From Hymenopus coronatus (taxonomy: Eukaryota; Arthropoda; Insecta; Mantodea; Hymenopodidae): DNA of 64,000 nt. Below the pieces are notes generated by a model. It was given only the letters and a program-made list of their open reading frames with translations, made no database searches and was not told the DNA's origin. The stretch covers positions 8,215,501 to 8,279,500 of the forward strand of contig CM060896.1 in NCBI GenBank assembly GCA_030762935.1, written 5' to 3'. Of this stretch, positions 44,999 to 57,400 are shown one piece after another; position 1 is the first letter of the stretch; every line of letters begins with the position of its first letter. The position numbers and the translations under genes were made by a program.

Positions 44999-45437
44999 GT
45001 TTGGTATTGAAATTTAACAACATTTTTGTCAAGTGTTGCAAATGGATATCAAAACAGAAATTAAAGAGGAGGTTCCTGTATTGAAGAATTATGCTACTGT
45101 ATACAACAAAATGAGTGAAACAGAAATCAAAGGAGAGGGTATTGATTCAGAGTTTAATCCCCAAAATGATGGGCAGCATTTTTGTAATGACAAGAATCTT
45201 ATAGTGAAAGTCAAAGAATACCATGACGACTATGAAATGGACACCAAAACAGAAACAAATGAAGTGTGCGTTGACTCGGACTTTTGGTCACAAAACAAGA
45301 CACAATTGTTTCCTATAGCAACAGTTGATCCTTCCAACAAAGACTCAAAATTGGATGCCAAAATAGAAATCAAAGAAGAACTGTCATGGCTGGAAATAAC
45401 TTCCACAGAAGCTCCATGTGTCAATGATATAACCAAG
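44999..45437 (+). CDS. ZNF-B coding exon 1 (acidic K-x-E repeat region)
   Basis: After the acceptor, 43 nt of 5' UTR contain an in-frame TAA, so the ATG at 45042-45044 is the start. 132 residues: MDIKTEIKEEV, TEIKGEGIDSEFNPQNDGQHF, MDTKTETNEVCVDSDFWSQN, LDAKIEIKEELSW, each block matching ZNF-A. It ends ACC AAG with donor GTAAAT in phase 0, as in ZNF-A. The first repeat is shorter than in ZNF-A. The repeated psi-K-x-E motifs suggest SUMO sites (inference). About two thirds of residues match ZNF-A by eye. Confidence 0.9.
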
Positions 45438-48400
45438 GTAAATTTTGCTAGTAAACAAATTAAATTACAGTTTTACTTTCTCTACACGCACTATATACAT
45501 AGTGTGTAGCATTGCATTCCACCCAACAATTTGATACCGAAATTTCACCGAAAATAGACATTTTAGGGTCCCCTGTATCCAAAAAAAGCACTTATTGAAA
45601 AAGGTCTGTGTGTCTGTGAACACAATTCCTCAGAAATGAAAAGTCAATAAAATACCAAATTTGGTATATAAGTTAAGTGTCATTCAAGGATATGACGAAA
45701 ATCCCCCACCCCAAATTACCTTTACATGGAAAATATTTTGATTTTCTCAAACATGACTGTAATGATTTTGATAAAATACTCAATATTGAAGATATTTACA
45801 TGCAAATAAAATTTATATCTTGAATTTTCTGGGAATAGCCTGTGAAGTCCTCTTTATTCTGTATGAATTTTGCATAAATAGTAAGCCATAAGAGATAGAC
45901 AAAAACTTACTACACAAAATATGTAGATCTCTTTGAAATACACAATTTATGCCATATACATTTTTTCATGAACTTGACCATTTTTTTAGATATCTTTGTT
46001 ATTGGTTTCAGTTTTAAACTTTTCACATACAGGAATTTTCAATTCCTGGCAATGAAAAGAAATGGATTTTATCCACATGGCAACCAGCTTTTAAAAGATT
46101 TAGATATAATTTTAGTCCAGTCTAATCCATTATTTCCCTTCTACTTATAAGCACCCATTTCTGCTAATGTTTATCCCGATTAGCGTGGAATAGACAGAAG
46201 AACAAGCTTTTTAACAATAATTTGTTACAGATGTAGAGAAAGTCATGTGACTGGAACGCATGAGATTTTTAGGTATGTTCAATTCAAGGAATTACAGTTC
46301 TATAGAATACAAAATTATTGCTTAGTTTGCAAAGAATATTAGGGATATTGTTTTTCAGAATTAAATAACTTGCACTTGAAATACCTGATAAGTCTGAAAT
46401 TAATAAAAAGCTGATGAAGGATTCATGGCATACAATCAGGTCAATTCTGAGTTTAGTATAATAGGGGGAGCTGGGGACCATAATTTCAGAATTCTCTCCC
46501 ACATGAAGCAACTAGCCCCAATGCTCTTAACTCATGAAACTTATGCAAGAGCATAGAATCAGGACTTGCTCGCTATTGGTGGAATTGGTTTTTTTATGTC
46601 TGGTAAAGCCTTTTCTAGATATTTTCTTAATTTTGAGAAAACAAATGAGAAACTCTTGGCTGTGGCACCTTAATTAGTTTCACACATTCCATTGATTATC
46701 TCTGCAGACTTCAGGTTTTATTAGCAGGCTGCTGCTGAAATAAGGAGAGATAGTAAATATCTGTGTCATGTGTGTAGTCCTTATTTGTAAATGAAACACA
46801 CAGAATTTCAGCACCAATGAAAAGCTTGGTACACCATTTTGTGATAAGCAGTACTATAACATTTTCACTAGTTTTCTTACATAGTGCCTAAATGTGATTA
46901 AAAGTACTTTTAAATATATTATTCTGTTCGCTTGCTTTGTGTTCATTTCTGGAAATGCTTCTAAATAAAGAAGTTTTTTAAATGTAAAAATCATCAACCT
47001 TCACTTTTATGGATTAAATACTTTTAATTATCTTTAAAAACTTTATATATTAAAATACAAAGCTGTTCTCTTAGCACTTAAAAGATTCTCAAAATGCATA
47101 AAGTAGATTTGCCAATGGAACTGAAAGAGGAACTTCACCTATTTATCCAACAAAAATAATAGTTGCAACAAATCTCCACTTATCTTTTACATTAATATTT
47201 GTGTTATTACTTTACTGCTTCTTTTTACATTTATAAGTTAATTTGTTTTGAAGCATTTCTTAGTTGCAGTACATTTTAGGTTATTGCTTATGATGGATAT
47301 GTTGGAATATAATAATTACAGGTTTAATCTGAATTTTAATAATACTAAACATGAAATTAAGCTATATTTTAAATTACAAGAAAAAAGAAGGCATATGCTT
47401 GCAGATATACGTTTCTTAAACCTTTGTTTAAAATGTAAGGTAACTCCTATTTTTGTTAGAAAAACTGTTAAATTTGACAATAATAGTATTCATCAAAAAG
47501 CAGCAGAGAAGAAAGTAATTGAAGTTGAAAGAAGTTTACATTTTAAAAACATAAATAACATTGAATTGAAATTATATAATTTGTATCTTAAACTTATATA
47601 TATTTTAGGTAATTCAATTTGGAATGTAAATTGTTTGAAAATTTGAACTTTAGCATGAAAATTAATACAAATAAAGTAAAAAATAAATTAAATAAATGAT
47701 GCTTAAAACAAAATAAATTGAAACCAACTAAACAGAATAACCCTAAAGATAATGTAATTAACCTTTCAAATTGTAATTTCAATGAGAAGGAAATTAATTT
47801 TTTCAAAAAATATAGATGATTATGTAGCAGATATAGAAATGAAAATAATAAATTATTGGTTAAAGAAAAATGTAGTAAAATATTACAGAATTTAAATAAA
47901 AATCACCTAAAGTAAATCACAATAAACAAACTATTAAATCATTAAAAGAAAAAGATGTAATCTATACTAAAGTTGATAAAGGTAACAGCATTGTAATTTT
48001 AAATAAAATTGATTACATTAACAGAATGGAACTCTTACTTCAAATTGAAGATTACAAAAGCCTTTAAAATCGTGCATTTCAATTTATAATAAAATGCTTA
48101 ATAAAATTAAAAGTATTACAAATAAAGAAAAGTAAATTTTAAAAGTCAGTAATCCAATTTTACCTAGAATTCTTCCCAAAATTCATAAACCTGGAAATAA
48201 AATGAGACCTATTGTAAATTGCATAAATTCACCTACTTACAGCCCAGCTAAATGGTTAAATAAAAAATTGAGCAATTTTGAAAAATTTGAGAGTTTAAGT
48301 ATTAAAAATTATTTTGAGCTAGTCGAAAGGATCAGCAATACTACATTGTCTGCTAATGATAAACTTGTTTCTTTTGATGTAAGTGCTTTTTTTCCAAGCA

Positions 48401-51400
48401 TTCCTAGAGAAAAACTTTTGACATTTTTAAAAAAATGGTTAAATTCTATAGAACTGAATGAAGATTTAATAAATTATTTTGTTAACCTTACTAATCTTTT
48501 GTTTGGATCAAAATGTTTTCAGCTTTAATGACAAATTCTATCAACAAACTTCTGGTTCAGCAATGGGTAGTCCACTTTCACCTTTTCTTGCTGATCTTTT
48601 CATGAGCTATTTTGAAATACAGGTCACTAAAGAATTCCCTCTAATTTTTAAAACTTGGTGTAGATATGTAGGTGATATATTTGCTATTGTTCCTGATAAA
48701 CATATAAATGATGCTTTAAAACTTTTAAATTTACAAGATAAGGCTATAAAATTCACATTGGAAACTGAAAGTGATGGCTACCTCCCTTTCCTGGATTTAA
48801 AAATAATAAAAAAAGACAATAAATTGAATTTTGGAATATACAGAAAGCAAACCCACAGTGATAATTATATAAAAAATAATGGCTTTAACCCTTTTTCACA
48901 TAAATTTGCTGTTTTTAATAGTTAAATTTATAGGTTAATTAATTTACCCCTTAATAAAGATGAATTCTATAAAGAATATAAACACATTATCAACACTGCT
49001 TTAATTAATGGTTTGAATACTGATTTTATAAATAAAAAATTGAGAAGTTTAAATATCAAAAAGCTATTGAAGGTATTTCTATGCTTAAGAAAATAAAAGA
49101 TAATTACATTTTTAAAAATTTTACTTATCACCCTTGGGCAAATAAAAAATTCACAAATATTTTCAAAGAGCATGGCATAATATTGGTTCCTCAAAGTAAA
49201 TACAGTATAAAATTTTTGTTAGGCTTTTCTAAAAAGGATGAAATTTCAAAAAATAAAAAATCTGGCATTTATCAATTAAATTGTTTAAATTGTGACTTTG
49301 TTTATATTGGTAAGACTAAACATCATTTGGAAACCAGAGTTAAAGAACATTTTAGGAATATTAAATACAAACAAATTGATAAATCAGCTGTAGCAGAACA
49401 TTTTTGGAAATTTAATCATGAAATAAATCCAGATGTTAAATTATTAAAGCACTTAAATGGACGCATAGATTTAATGGTTTGGGAGAGAATATTTATATTA
49501 TAGTATAAAAATCGTGCAATAAATTTTTATTTACCTTCAATTGACTCTCTCACCAAATTTGTTTTGATTCCAGTAGTTAGCAATCCAGTAGTTAGTACAC
49601 AATCCACCTAGCAGCAGTAACCATAACAGTGTAAATAAACAACATCAAAAACCAGACCAAAAGGAAATTAATGTTGATAATGCAATAGATTTATTGCGAA
49701 ACTAGTCCAAGGATTCCAAAAAATAAGTGACGATTTGTTGCAACTATTATTTCTATCTTAATATATGTGTTATTACTTCACTGTTACTAGCTTCTTTTTA
49801 CATTTATAAATTAAATAGTTTATTAATTTTAGTTAATCTAATTTCTGGCCAAAAAGTAAAACACTAAAAATTATGATAAAATGATTTAAAATTGAAATAA
49901 TTACCTAAAACTTAAAAACCAGAGATTCATGTTTAGGATTTTAATACTAAGGAGCATTTCATACTGCATAAAAAAAAAAGATGACATCATCAAGATCTGA
50001 GCCCTGGTGATAATTAAGCTATCCGTCGCGTCTAATGCATTTTTTATGAAAATAATTGCATCGGCATCATTTTAATGTTACTGTAGAAGAAATGTATGCT
50101 AAAAAAACTTAATATTTTAACTATTAAATGCTTCTTTATGCATTTTAGTATATGTTACAGATAGGTAAGCAATGCTCCATGCAATATAATGCTCCCAACA
50201 TAGCTTTTAAGAAATGAATTTGAATAGCAAAATAAACATCCAATCTCTTAAATCTCTTTACCTTTACAATAAAAGGTAGTAATTATTAATTTAAGAAGTT
50301 TAGGTTAAAATAGTGATTAACAAGTTGATTTGCATTGTTCATAAATATTTTGCTGCATTTTTAGGTTAAGATTAGGAACTGAGCAAGCACCTTTGAAGGT
50401 TTTAAGATCTTGCAGCATTATGTTTTCACTCCCAGAATAATTTTAATAGGATTTAACATTTGATGAAATAGCAGCTAGCAGAAAGTTATTTACCAGCTTC
50501 TCATAACAATAGAAAATAGAATGTGCTGGGAAGAGCATAACAGAAGACAGTGAGCTTGGTTTTAAAGTGGATAAATGATTTTAATTTATATTTAATAAAT
50601 TTGCTTGTTAGGTATAATCCGATAAACCAAGAGGAACAACATCCTCCCAGATAATAGAACAAGTGAATAACCTTTCTTCTCCCTATGGTTATCAGCTTAA
50701 TAAATATCTGAAATTATATAGATCATTATCACTTGTGAGTAATGATTTCCATTGAAAGATTAAGATGCAACAACTTTTATACAGAACTGAAGTAAAGCTA
50801 AACTTTGAATAAAAATGTAAGTAGCCACTTGTTATTTATTTTACATTGTTTACAAACTGCCACAAAAAGAAAAGGGAAGCTACTTGTTAGTTTAATTGTT
50901 TTCTCACACTAGCGTTGTATAGGACAGGAGTTGGATGGGCAGAGTCAGACTGAAAAATTCAATGCCATAGCCTGAGATCTTAACCATCGATCTGTACCTG
51001 GTTGTTGTACCACTGAGCTACCATGGCAACATGCTGGCATAGTATTAAATCCTCAGTAGCTCAGTGGTAGAGCAACCAGCTAAACACCAGGAGATCCGTG
51101 GTTCAAATCCCAGCTATGGCATTGAATTGTTCAGTCTGACTCTTACCTATCCAAGTAGTTACTTAATTATGCTTGATGATATAGGTATATTAAAACTTCT
51201 GAAGAATTTGTATGACAACTGGTATATTAAAAAAGTGTTACTAAATGTAAAAGCCATAAAGAAAATTAAGCAATAACATGAATACAAACCAATAACACAA
51301 AATAATAGGAAATGCAACTCTGTACCAGTTTCTCCAAACCTAAAATTGAATCTGATATGACACAGCTGTTCAGTTGTTCTTCATAAAATGTGTAACTCTT

Positions 51401-54400
51401 TGGGGTCACTACCTGTTCTAAGTAATTGTGCAAACTTAAAAAGTTCTCATAAGTTATGTTTTCTTGCAGTAGCTTCATATTACACTTTCTCTCCTTACCA
51501 GTGGAAACTAACAAAAGTACTTGATAGTCAGTATCTCGGTGCTGTTAATAGCAAGAAATCAAGAAGATATTACAACACAAACTTTTTATGGTCACTCAAG
51601 TTGTTTAACAGACACAGTAAAACATCTTTTAAATGGACACTGCTGGGACCAAAAAAAAATTCCATTTAAAAGGGTTGTCCTCTAAAGAGGGATTTCAATA
51701 AATTGCAATAAAATGAAATATGAAATCAGTATATTTATCATTTTAGTACATTAAGCACGACATAAATGCAGAAAAAAACTGTACATTACAATACATGCAC
51801 TTTGTACTTGCAGAAAAACATACAGGTGTGCAGCTGATGAAGTTTATTGAACAGAAGAAGAATTAAATGCTGTAGATAAGTTTCTTCAGTAACTATACAC
51901 TCTATATTACTAAGAGATTAAGTTTTTATTTGTTTGCTTGTTAATTGAGAATGGATACATAGGAAACATTGATTATTGCAAAGAAAAATCCCTAATGTTA
52001 GTTTGCTTATGGTTTTGCAATGATATTGTCAGATTTACACCATCTTCATCTCTTCTTTCATTGTATAAGACCCTCAATGACTTAACAATGTCTAGTGCCT
52101 CTTCATTGATGGAATCCTGTACAGTTGAAGAATAACAGATGTATCTTGGCTGTCACACACTCTGTTGGAATTTCAGCATCAATATTGATGTAAATGTTTG
52201 CATCGACAGTGTAGTCAGTTTGTTAGTCATATGTATGTGGTCAAAAATTTCTGACTCCATTTCACAATTGTCGGTGCTGCCAGGAAAACCTGCTTTCAAA
52301 AAGAAACCACGGATTGTCTGTACACTTACCTTTTCCATGCGTTGAGTTTCCATGAAATGATTTGAAAAACATTCAGTTCTTTTGCAAGACTTTGGAGAAA
52401 CACTTCTTCCATATCAAGTTCTGATGTGATATATTTCAACACCAGCTGCCGGTACTTTATCTTGAAATTCTGGATCACTCTCTGGTCCAATGGCTAGGAA
52501 ACTGAGGTTATGTTCATTGAAAGTTGAATGTATGGATGCGATTTTGCATTATCTAAGAACAATAACATATTTCTTGACTATCGTATAATTTTTCTGTCAA
52601 GTTGTTCCAACCACTCTGTCATGATTTCCATGGACATCCATGCCTTTTGATTTGATTTCCAATCTATGCCAAACTTTGCCATGTCCATGTTCTTGAAGCA
52701 TCTTGGTTTTGCAGCTTTGCCTATCACAAGAGGTTCCTCCCTTTCTCCAGCCATAATTGCCCTCAACAGCACAGTAAGACGTTCTTTTGCCACTTTTTTG
52801 TGTGGAACAAGACTTTCCACTGAAACAGAGTGTTTTGTCAGGTAAAGCGCAAAAAAAAAAAGGCCAGCTTCATTGGCATTTAGAATATTTTCTACAGAAT
52901 AGCCTTGAATTATTGAAGACAATTTCCAGTTGGATACTGTGTCACTTTTGATGGTAGAGGATTCTCAGCAAATTGCTTTGAATTTAATATCATGACCTTT
53001 TCTGAATCTCTCAGGTAGAGGTAGAAGCTTTGAAATCATCAAGTACTAATTCCTTTATAAATTCTAAAGATTTTGCCTGTATCATCAGTCCTGACACAGG
53101 AACATTCTCGCTTCTTATTTTACTGATCCACTTGAGCATGACCCCACTACCACTTTGGAACTGCCTGACTCGCTGCTCATTGCCATTAAGATGCCATTCC
53201 TTCATTAGCTCTTTTTGATTTTTCACAATTTCTGCTGGCTGTGTATTACCAACTTAAACACTTCAGATAGCTGCCACACACTACACTTCTCACGTTTATG
53301 ATAGTCTATGACGTTCAACTTTTCTTTTAATGTTAAACAGTTTCTAGGAGCCATTGCATATACACTCACTTCTTGAAATAGCTCACTAAATGCATAGGTC
53401 CAAGAAAACAGTAAAAACTGACCTGGAAGTGAAACAATTGAATTCCAACACCCAACATTGCGAGTAGTACTGTTATGCTTTTCGGACATTGAAGGGGTGA
53501 GAGCATTGGTAGTCCCACTTTCTAAAAAGTATAGACTGCATCAAAAGCAAGTTAACAATACACTTGACACAAGAGGTACACTACTGATCTTTTTATATAA
53601 GTGTCTACTAAGGGAGGTTTTCTTAGAATTGTTAATGGTTTTAGCATCTCCATGGCTGTTCAATTACTAATAGATGTTATAGACTTTCACACAGGCCGAG
53701 AGTTATAGTCCGTCAACAAGGAGTGTCCGTTCAGAGGGGTTTCACTGTACAAGGAAACATTGAGATAACAAAAGAATGCCAAATAGATCTTTTGTTAAGT
53801 GTAACAAGTAACTGTAGATGCCTCCTTAAAAACATAGTTACAGAATAGCCCTGATTGTGTGATATTTTGGTAAAAATGTAATTTCTGATGCCATTTAACA
53901 ATATTTCTTAAAACTTAGGATATTAATGCATTACAATTATTATAAGGCCATTACATTAGCTACTGGTTTTCCCATCTCTGTATTATGTATTGTGAAGTAG
54001 TAAATATCTTTTGAATGTGGAATTTGGAGCTTTAACAATCTCTCCATTAGTACTTCTGATTATTCCAATCATCTTGTGAGTACAATGGAAATTTGTAATT
54101 TGAATATTCATCTGTATGCAATGTAACAGAACTTAGCTGTCTTCTCTATGAGGATTTCACAATTAATTTATGCAAAAATTACAATTACTATTATAAAATA
54201 TTACGCTCATTAAATTGTCTGAAGAAGAATTAATTAAACAACATTGATGTAATTTATATGATACATGGTATGTCTCTGAATACTCTGAAAGATTACATAA
54301 CCTGTTTTTAATGCAATGCAATCTTGTCACATATCCATGTGTTTCAGTTTTATGAACAAAATTTGGATCACTAAATGGCATTTTTAAATATTTTAAATTA

Positions 54401-57400
54401 CATAATTATGTTGCAGGACTGGATGGATGAAAGCTTTCCATCAACAAAATCATCAAGGTAAGACTTTTAGCCCACAGTTAGAAGTCTCTTCTCCATAATT
54501 TCATCTTCCCATCCATATTCCTGGTTAATGTAAGTCATGGAATGTTCTCCAAAGATAGTCAGTATAGCACAGTTGCAAGTTGCATCAGTAAATATTGCCA
54601 CATTAAAAAAAACTAATATTGATATAAAATAATGTCAGTCATAAGCTTGTACAATGAAAGAAGTAACACTGTAATTTTTCAATATCCCCTCACCTGTGGC
54701 AGTGCTTTCAGTGTGGTTTGTTTTCACTATTACATGGGTTACATTCATTCATAGTGTCTTCATGGATAGCTTATTGTAATCAAGTGCCTCTCTATATATT
54801 CCCTCAGCTACATTCTAGAAACTGTTTTGGCATCAGTCACAGCTATATGGCAGAGTTGTAAGCCAATTTAGTGAGCCATGAATCAGTCTTTACTGGGGTG
54901 TTAGTGTGCAGTGACATTAGAAAGCAATCAGTTTCTATGCATTAAAGCCTTAAATGAGTTGTTTACACCAGTGAATTAAAGACTTTGGAGTAGGATTTTT
55001 ATGTTGAAATGATGTAAAGTTTATCTGATATGAAGAAAATGGAATCTAGCATGGGAAAGACGGAAAAGGAAATACAATCTGTCATAGAGAAAATGCAGAC
55101 AGAAAGGAAAACATAAATGTCTAGATGGAAAATGAAAATTTCTATCTAAATTGATGAACAGCTGGCTAGCCTAAAGAAGACAATTTAAGAACCTGGGGGG
55201 AAGGTTGAAGATCTCACAGTAAAGATGGAAAAGATTGGTGGAATGATGAAAGACTGTGATCAATACCTTAATGCCTGGAAGAAAGAGTCGATGGCAGCAT
55301 CAAGGAACTGAACAATGTGGTGCAAAGAATGCTTGACAAAAGGCTTAAGGATATGAAGGTCGAGAGGAAAGGATGTCTACATGCATCAAGCCACCTAAAT
55401 TAGACATCAACCTTCAAAGACTTCCACCAACAGTTTGCCACAAACGCCACTCATAACATTGTCAGCAGAAGAGGATAGATAGATTATCAGCACAGGGGAT
55501 AGCCAGCCTCCAGGGATGGGTGGTAGAATGTTCCATGTCCAAAGTATTTGGGAGACCCTCTGAAACTGGTTTGGGAACCTGTGCTTTGCTGCAGCCTACA
55601 GCAAAATCAAGGCTGTAACAGTTAGATGAGACATTACAGACACATATGCAGCTGTGACTGTAATGACAACTAATGTGAGAAAGGTCTTACTGACGCAAAC
55701 TCCTAGTTGACCCTACCAACTAGCAATGACATCTTGCCTGTAGAGAATGAGGCCCTGCTGAAGTTGAAACTCAGGTGGGGCACTGTGAGCGTGCAGGTGT
55801 TCGTCGCAAGGGTGACTTAGGATGTCATACTGGGATTGAATGCTCTCGGGAGACACAAGGTGATGGTCAACATTGACTGGAGAATTTTACAACTCAGCTC
55901 AGATGAGGAGCTGCTCTGAAGCTCCAACAAACATTCGGTAATGCCTTGAATGATCTTGAAAAGATAATGTAGAGGTTTCAGTGAGAAGCGTAGTGCTGGT
56001 GAAGGCACACTTGAAAGGCCAATGTTCAAGAAACCTAGTATTGGACCAGAAGACACTACTAAATGAGTTTTGTGTTTTCTGGACAAAGTTGCCTTGCTGG
56101 GAGGAAGTATCCTTGAGAGTACTAACTAAATGAATACTGACCAGGACATCCAGACTGAGACCAAGTTAGGAAGTTGCAAGCTTTTGCAAGTGTATTGTTG
56201 TGTGATGGATGGAAGTCACTGGAGTTAGACAAGTATAATATAAGTATACTAATATATGTAATTTTAGTCGGTTCTGATTAAATTCATTTATATCTTATTG
56301 AAAATTAATTTTTATTGCTTTTTTGTAGGTTCGCTTATATCTTTACTGGACAAATTTTAACAGTTATATATTTCCTTTATTATACTTTAAATCCAACTCC
56401 TGGCTGAAAGATTTGCCAACCATCTGACAACTTCACAGCTGGAGAAGGTCCAGTGTCTATTTAGCTTATACCAGACTGTCTTCAGCGAAGGGAATCACAA
56501 TTTACAGTCGCACTGAACAAGTACTCCATAACATTGATACCAGAGATGCCTGACCTATCAAGCAACAGGCAAAATATGTTCCCCTGATGAAGCATGCAGA
56601 GATATGGGACATGCCGGAGGACATGAAATCTAGGGAATCATTGAAGAGTGCGACAGCTCCTGTGTTGTCTTGGTGAAGAGTAAGAATACTGAGCTAGGAT
56701 TTTGTATGAATTATAGAAAGGACTGTTTCCCTTTACCCCAGACAAACTTGCTGGTGCCCAGAGGTTATCAACTTTGGACCTAGATCCCATAGACAAGGAG
56801 AGGACATATTCTTGACTGGCCAAGGATGTTGGAAATGTACTGTTATGCTCTATTGCCTTTACAATGTACCAGCCATCTTCCACTGCCTCATGGAGTCACT
56901 GATGAGAGGCTTGAGTTACAATGCCTATCTATCTGGATGACATCAATGTTTTTGACAGAAACTTTGAAGAACATCCCAAGACCCAACTTTTCTACAGATG
57001 GGCCACATAGTCTTCTCAATCTGGGATGGCTAGGCACCCAGAAAAGCCTTGAGCACAGAGAGATTGGCCTCACCTGAAGTGAGAGGTGTGAAGTTTCCTG
57101 GACCTTGCAGCTACTACCATTGGTTCATCAGACATTTCTCTAACATTGCAAAACTCCTCTCTCTTCTACAGAATAGCCTTAAGTTTTAGTCAATGGCAAC
57201 AGAGAGCACATTCCAGGTGCTAAAGTCAGCACTCTGCAACCTCTTTTAGGATTTCCAAAAACCTGATGACAACTTTATTGTCAACAGTGATGTCACCATA
57301 GGTTCAGGAAGGCCAGGAGAGAGTGATAATCTTGTATAGCAAGATGCTCTCCAAAGCAGAAAAGAACACAGCATTATCCAGCAAGAGCTCCTGGCAGCAA

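Larger units (their letters stand above)
47150..49830 (+). mobile_element. Penelope-like element B with terminal direct repeats
   Basis: A nearly full-length, very AT-rich Penelope-like retroelement. A segment at 47157-47245 (GTTGCAAC..., TGTGTTATTACTTTACTG, CTTCTTTTTACATTTATAA) recurs after the coding region at about 49735-49825, in the same orientation, as expected for the pseudo-LTRs of this class. Just before the right copy lies a hairpin followed by GAAAC (49682-49702). It sits in ZNF-B intron 1, in the same strand as the gene. Confidence 0.85.

Noticed and set aside
51042..51120. Possible functional tRNA gene
   Set aside because: A and B boxes are present but the acceptor and anticodon stems do not pair, and a second copy shares the same non-tRNA tail; it is a SINE head.
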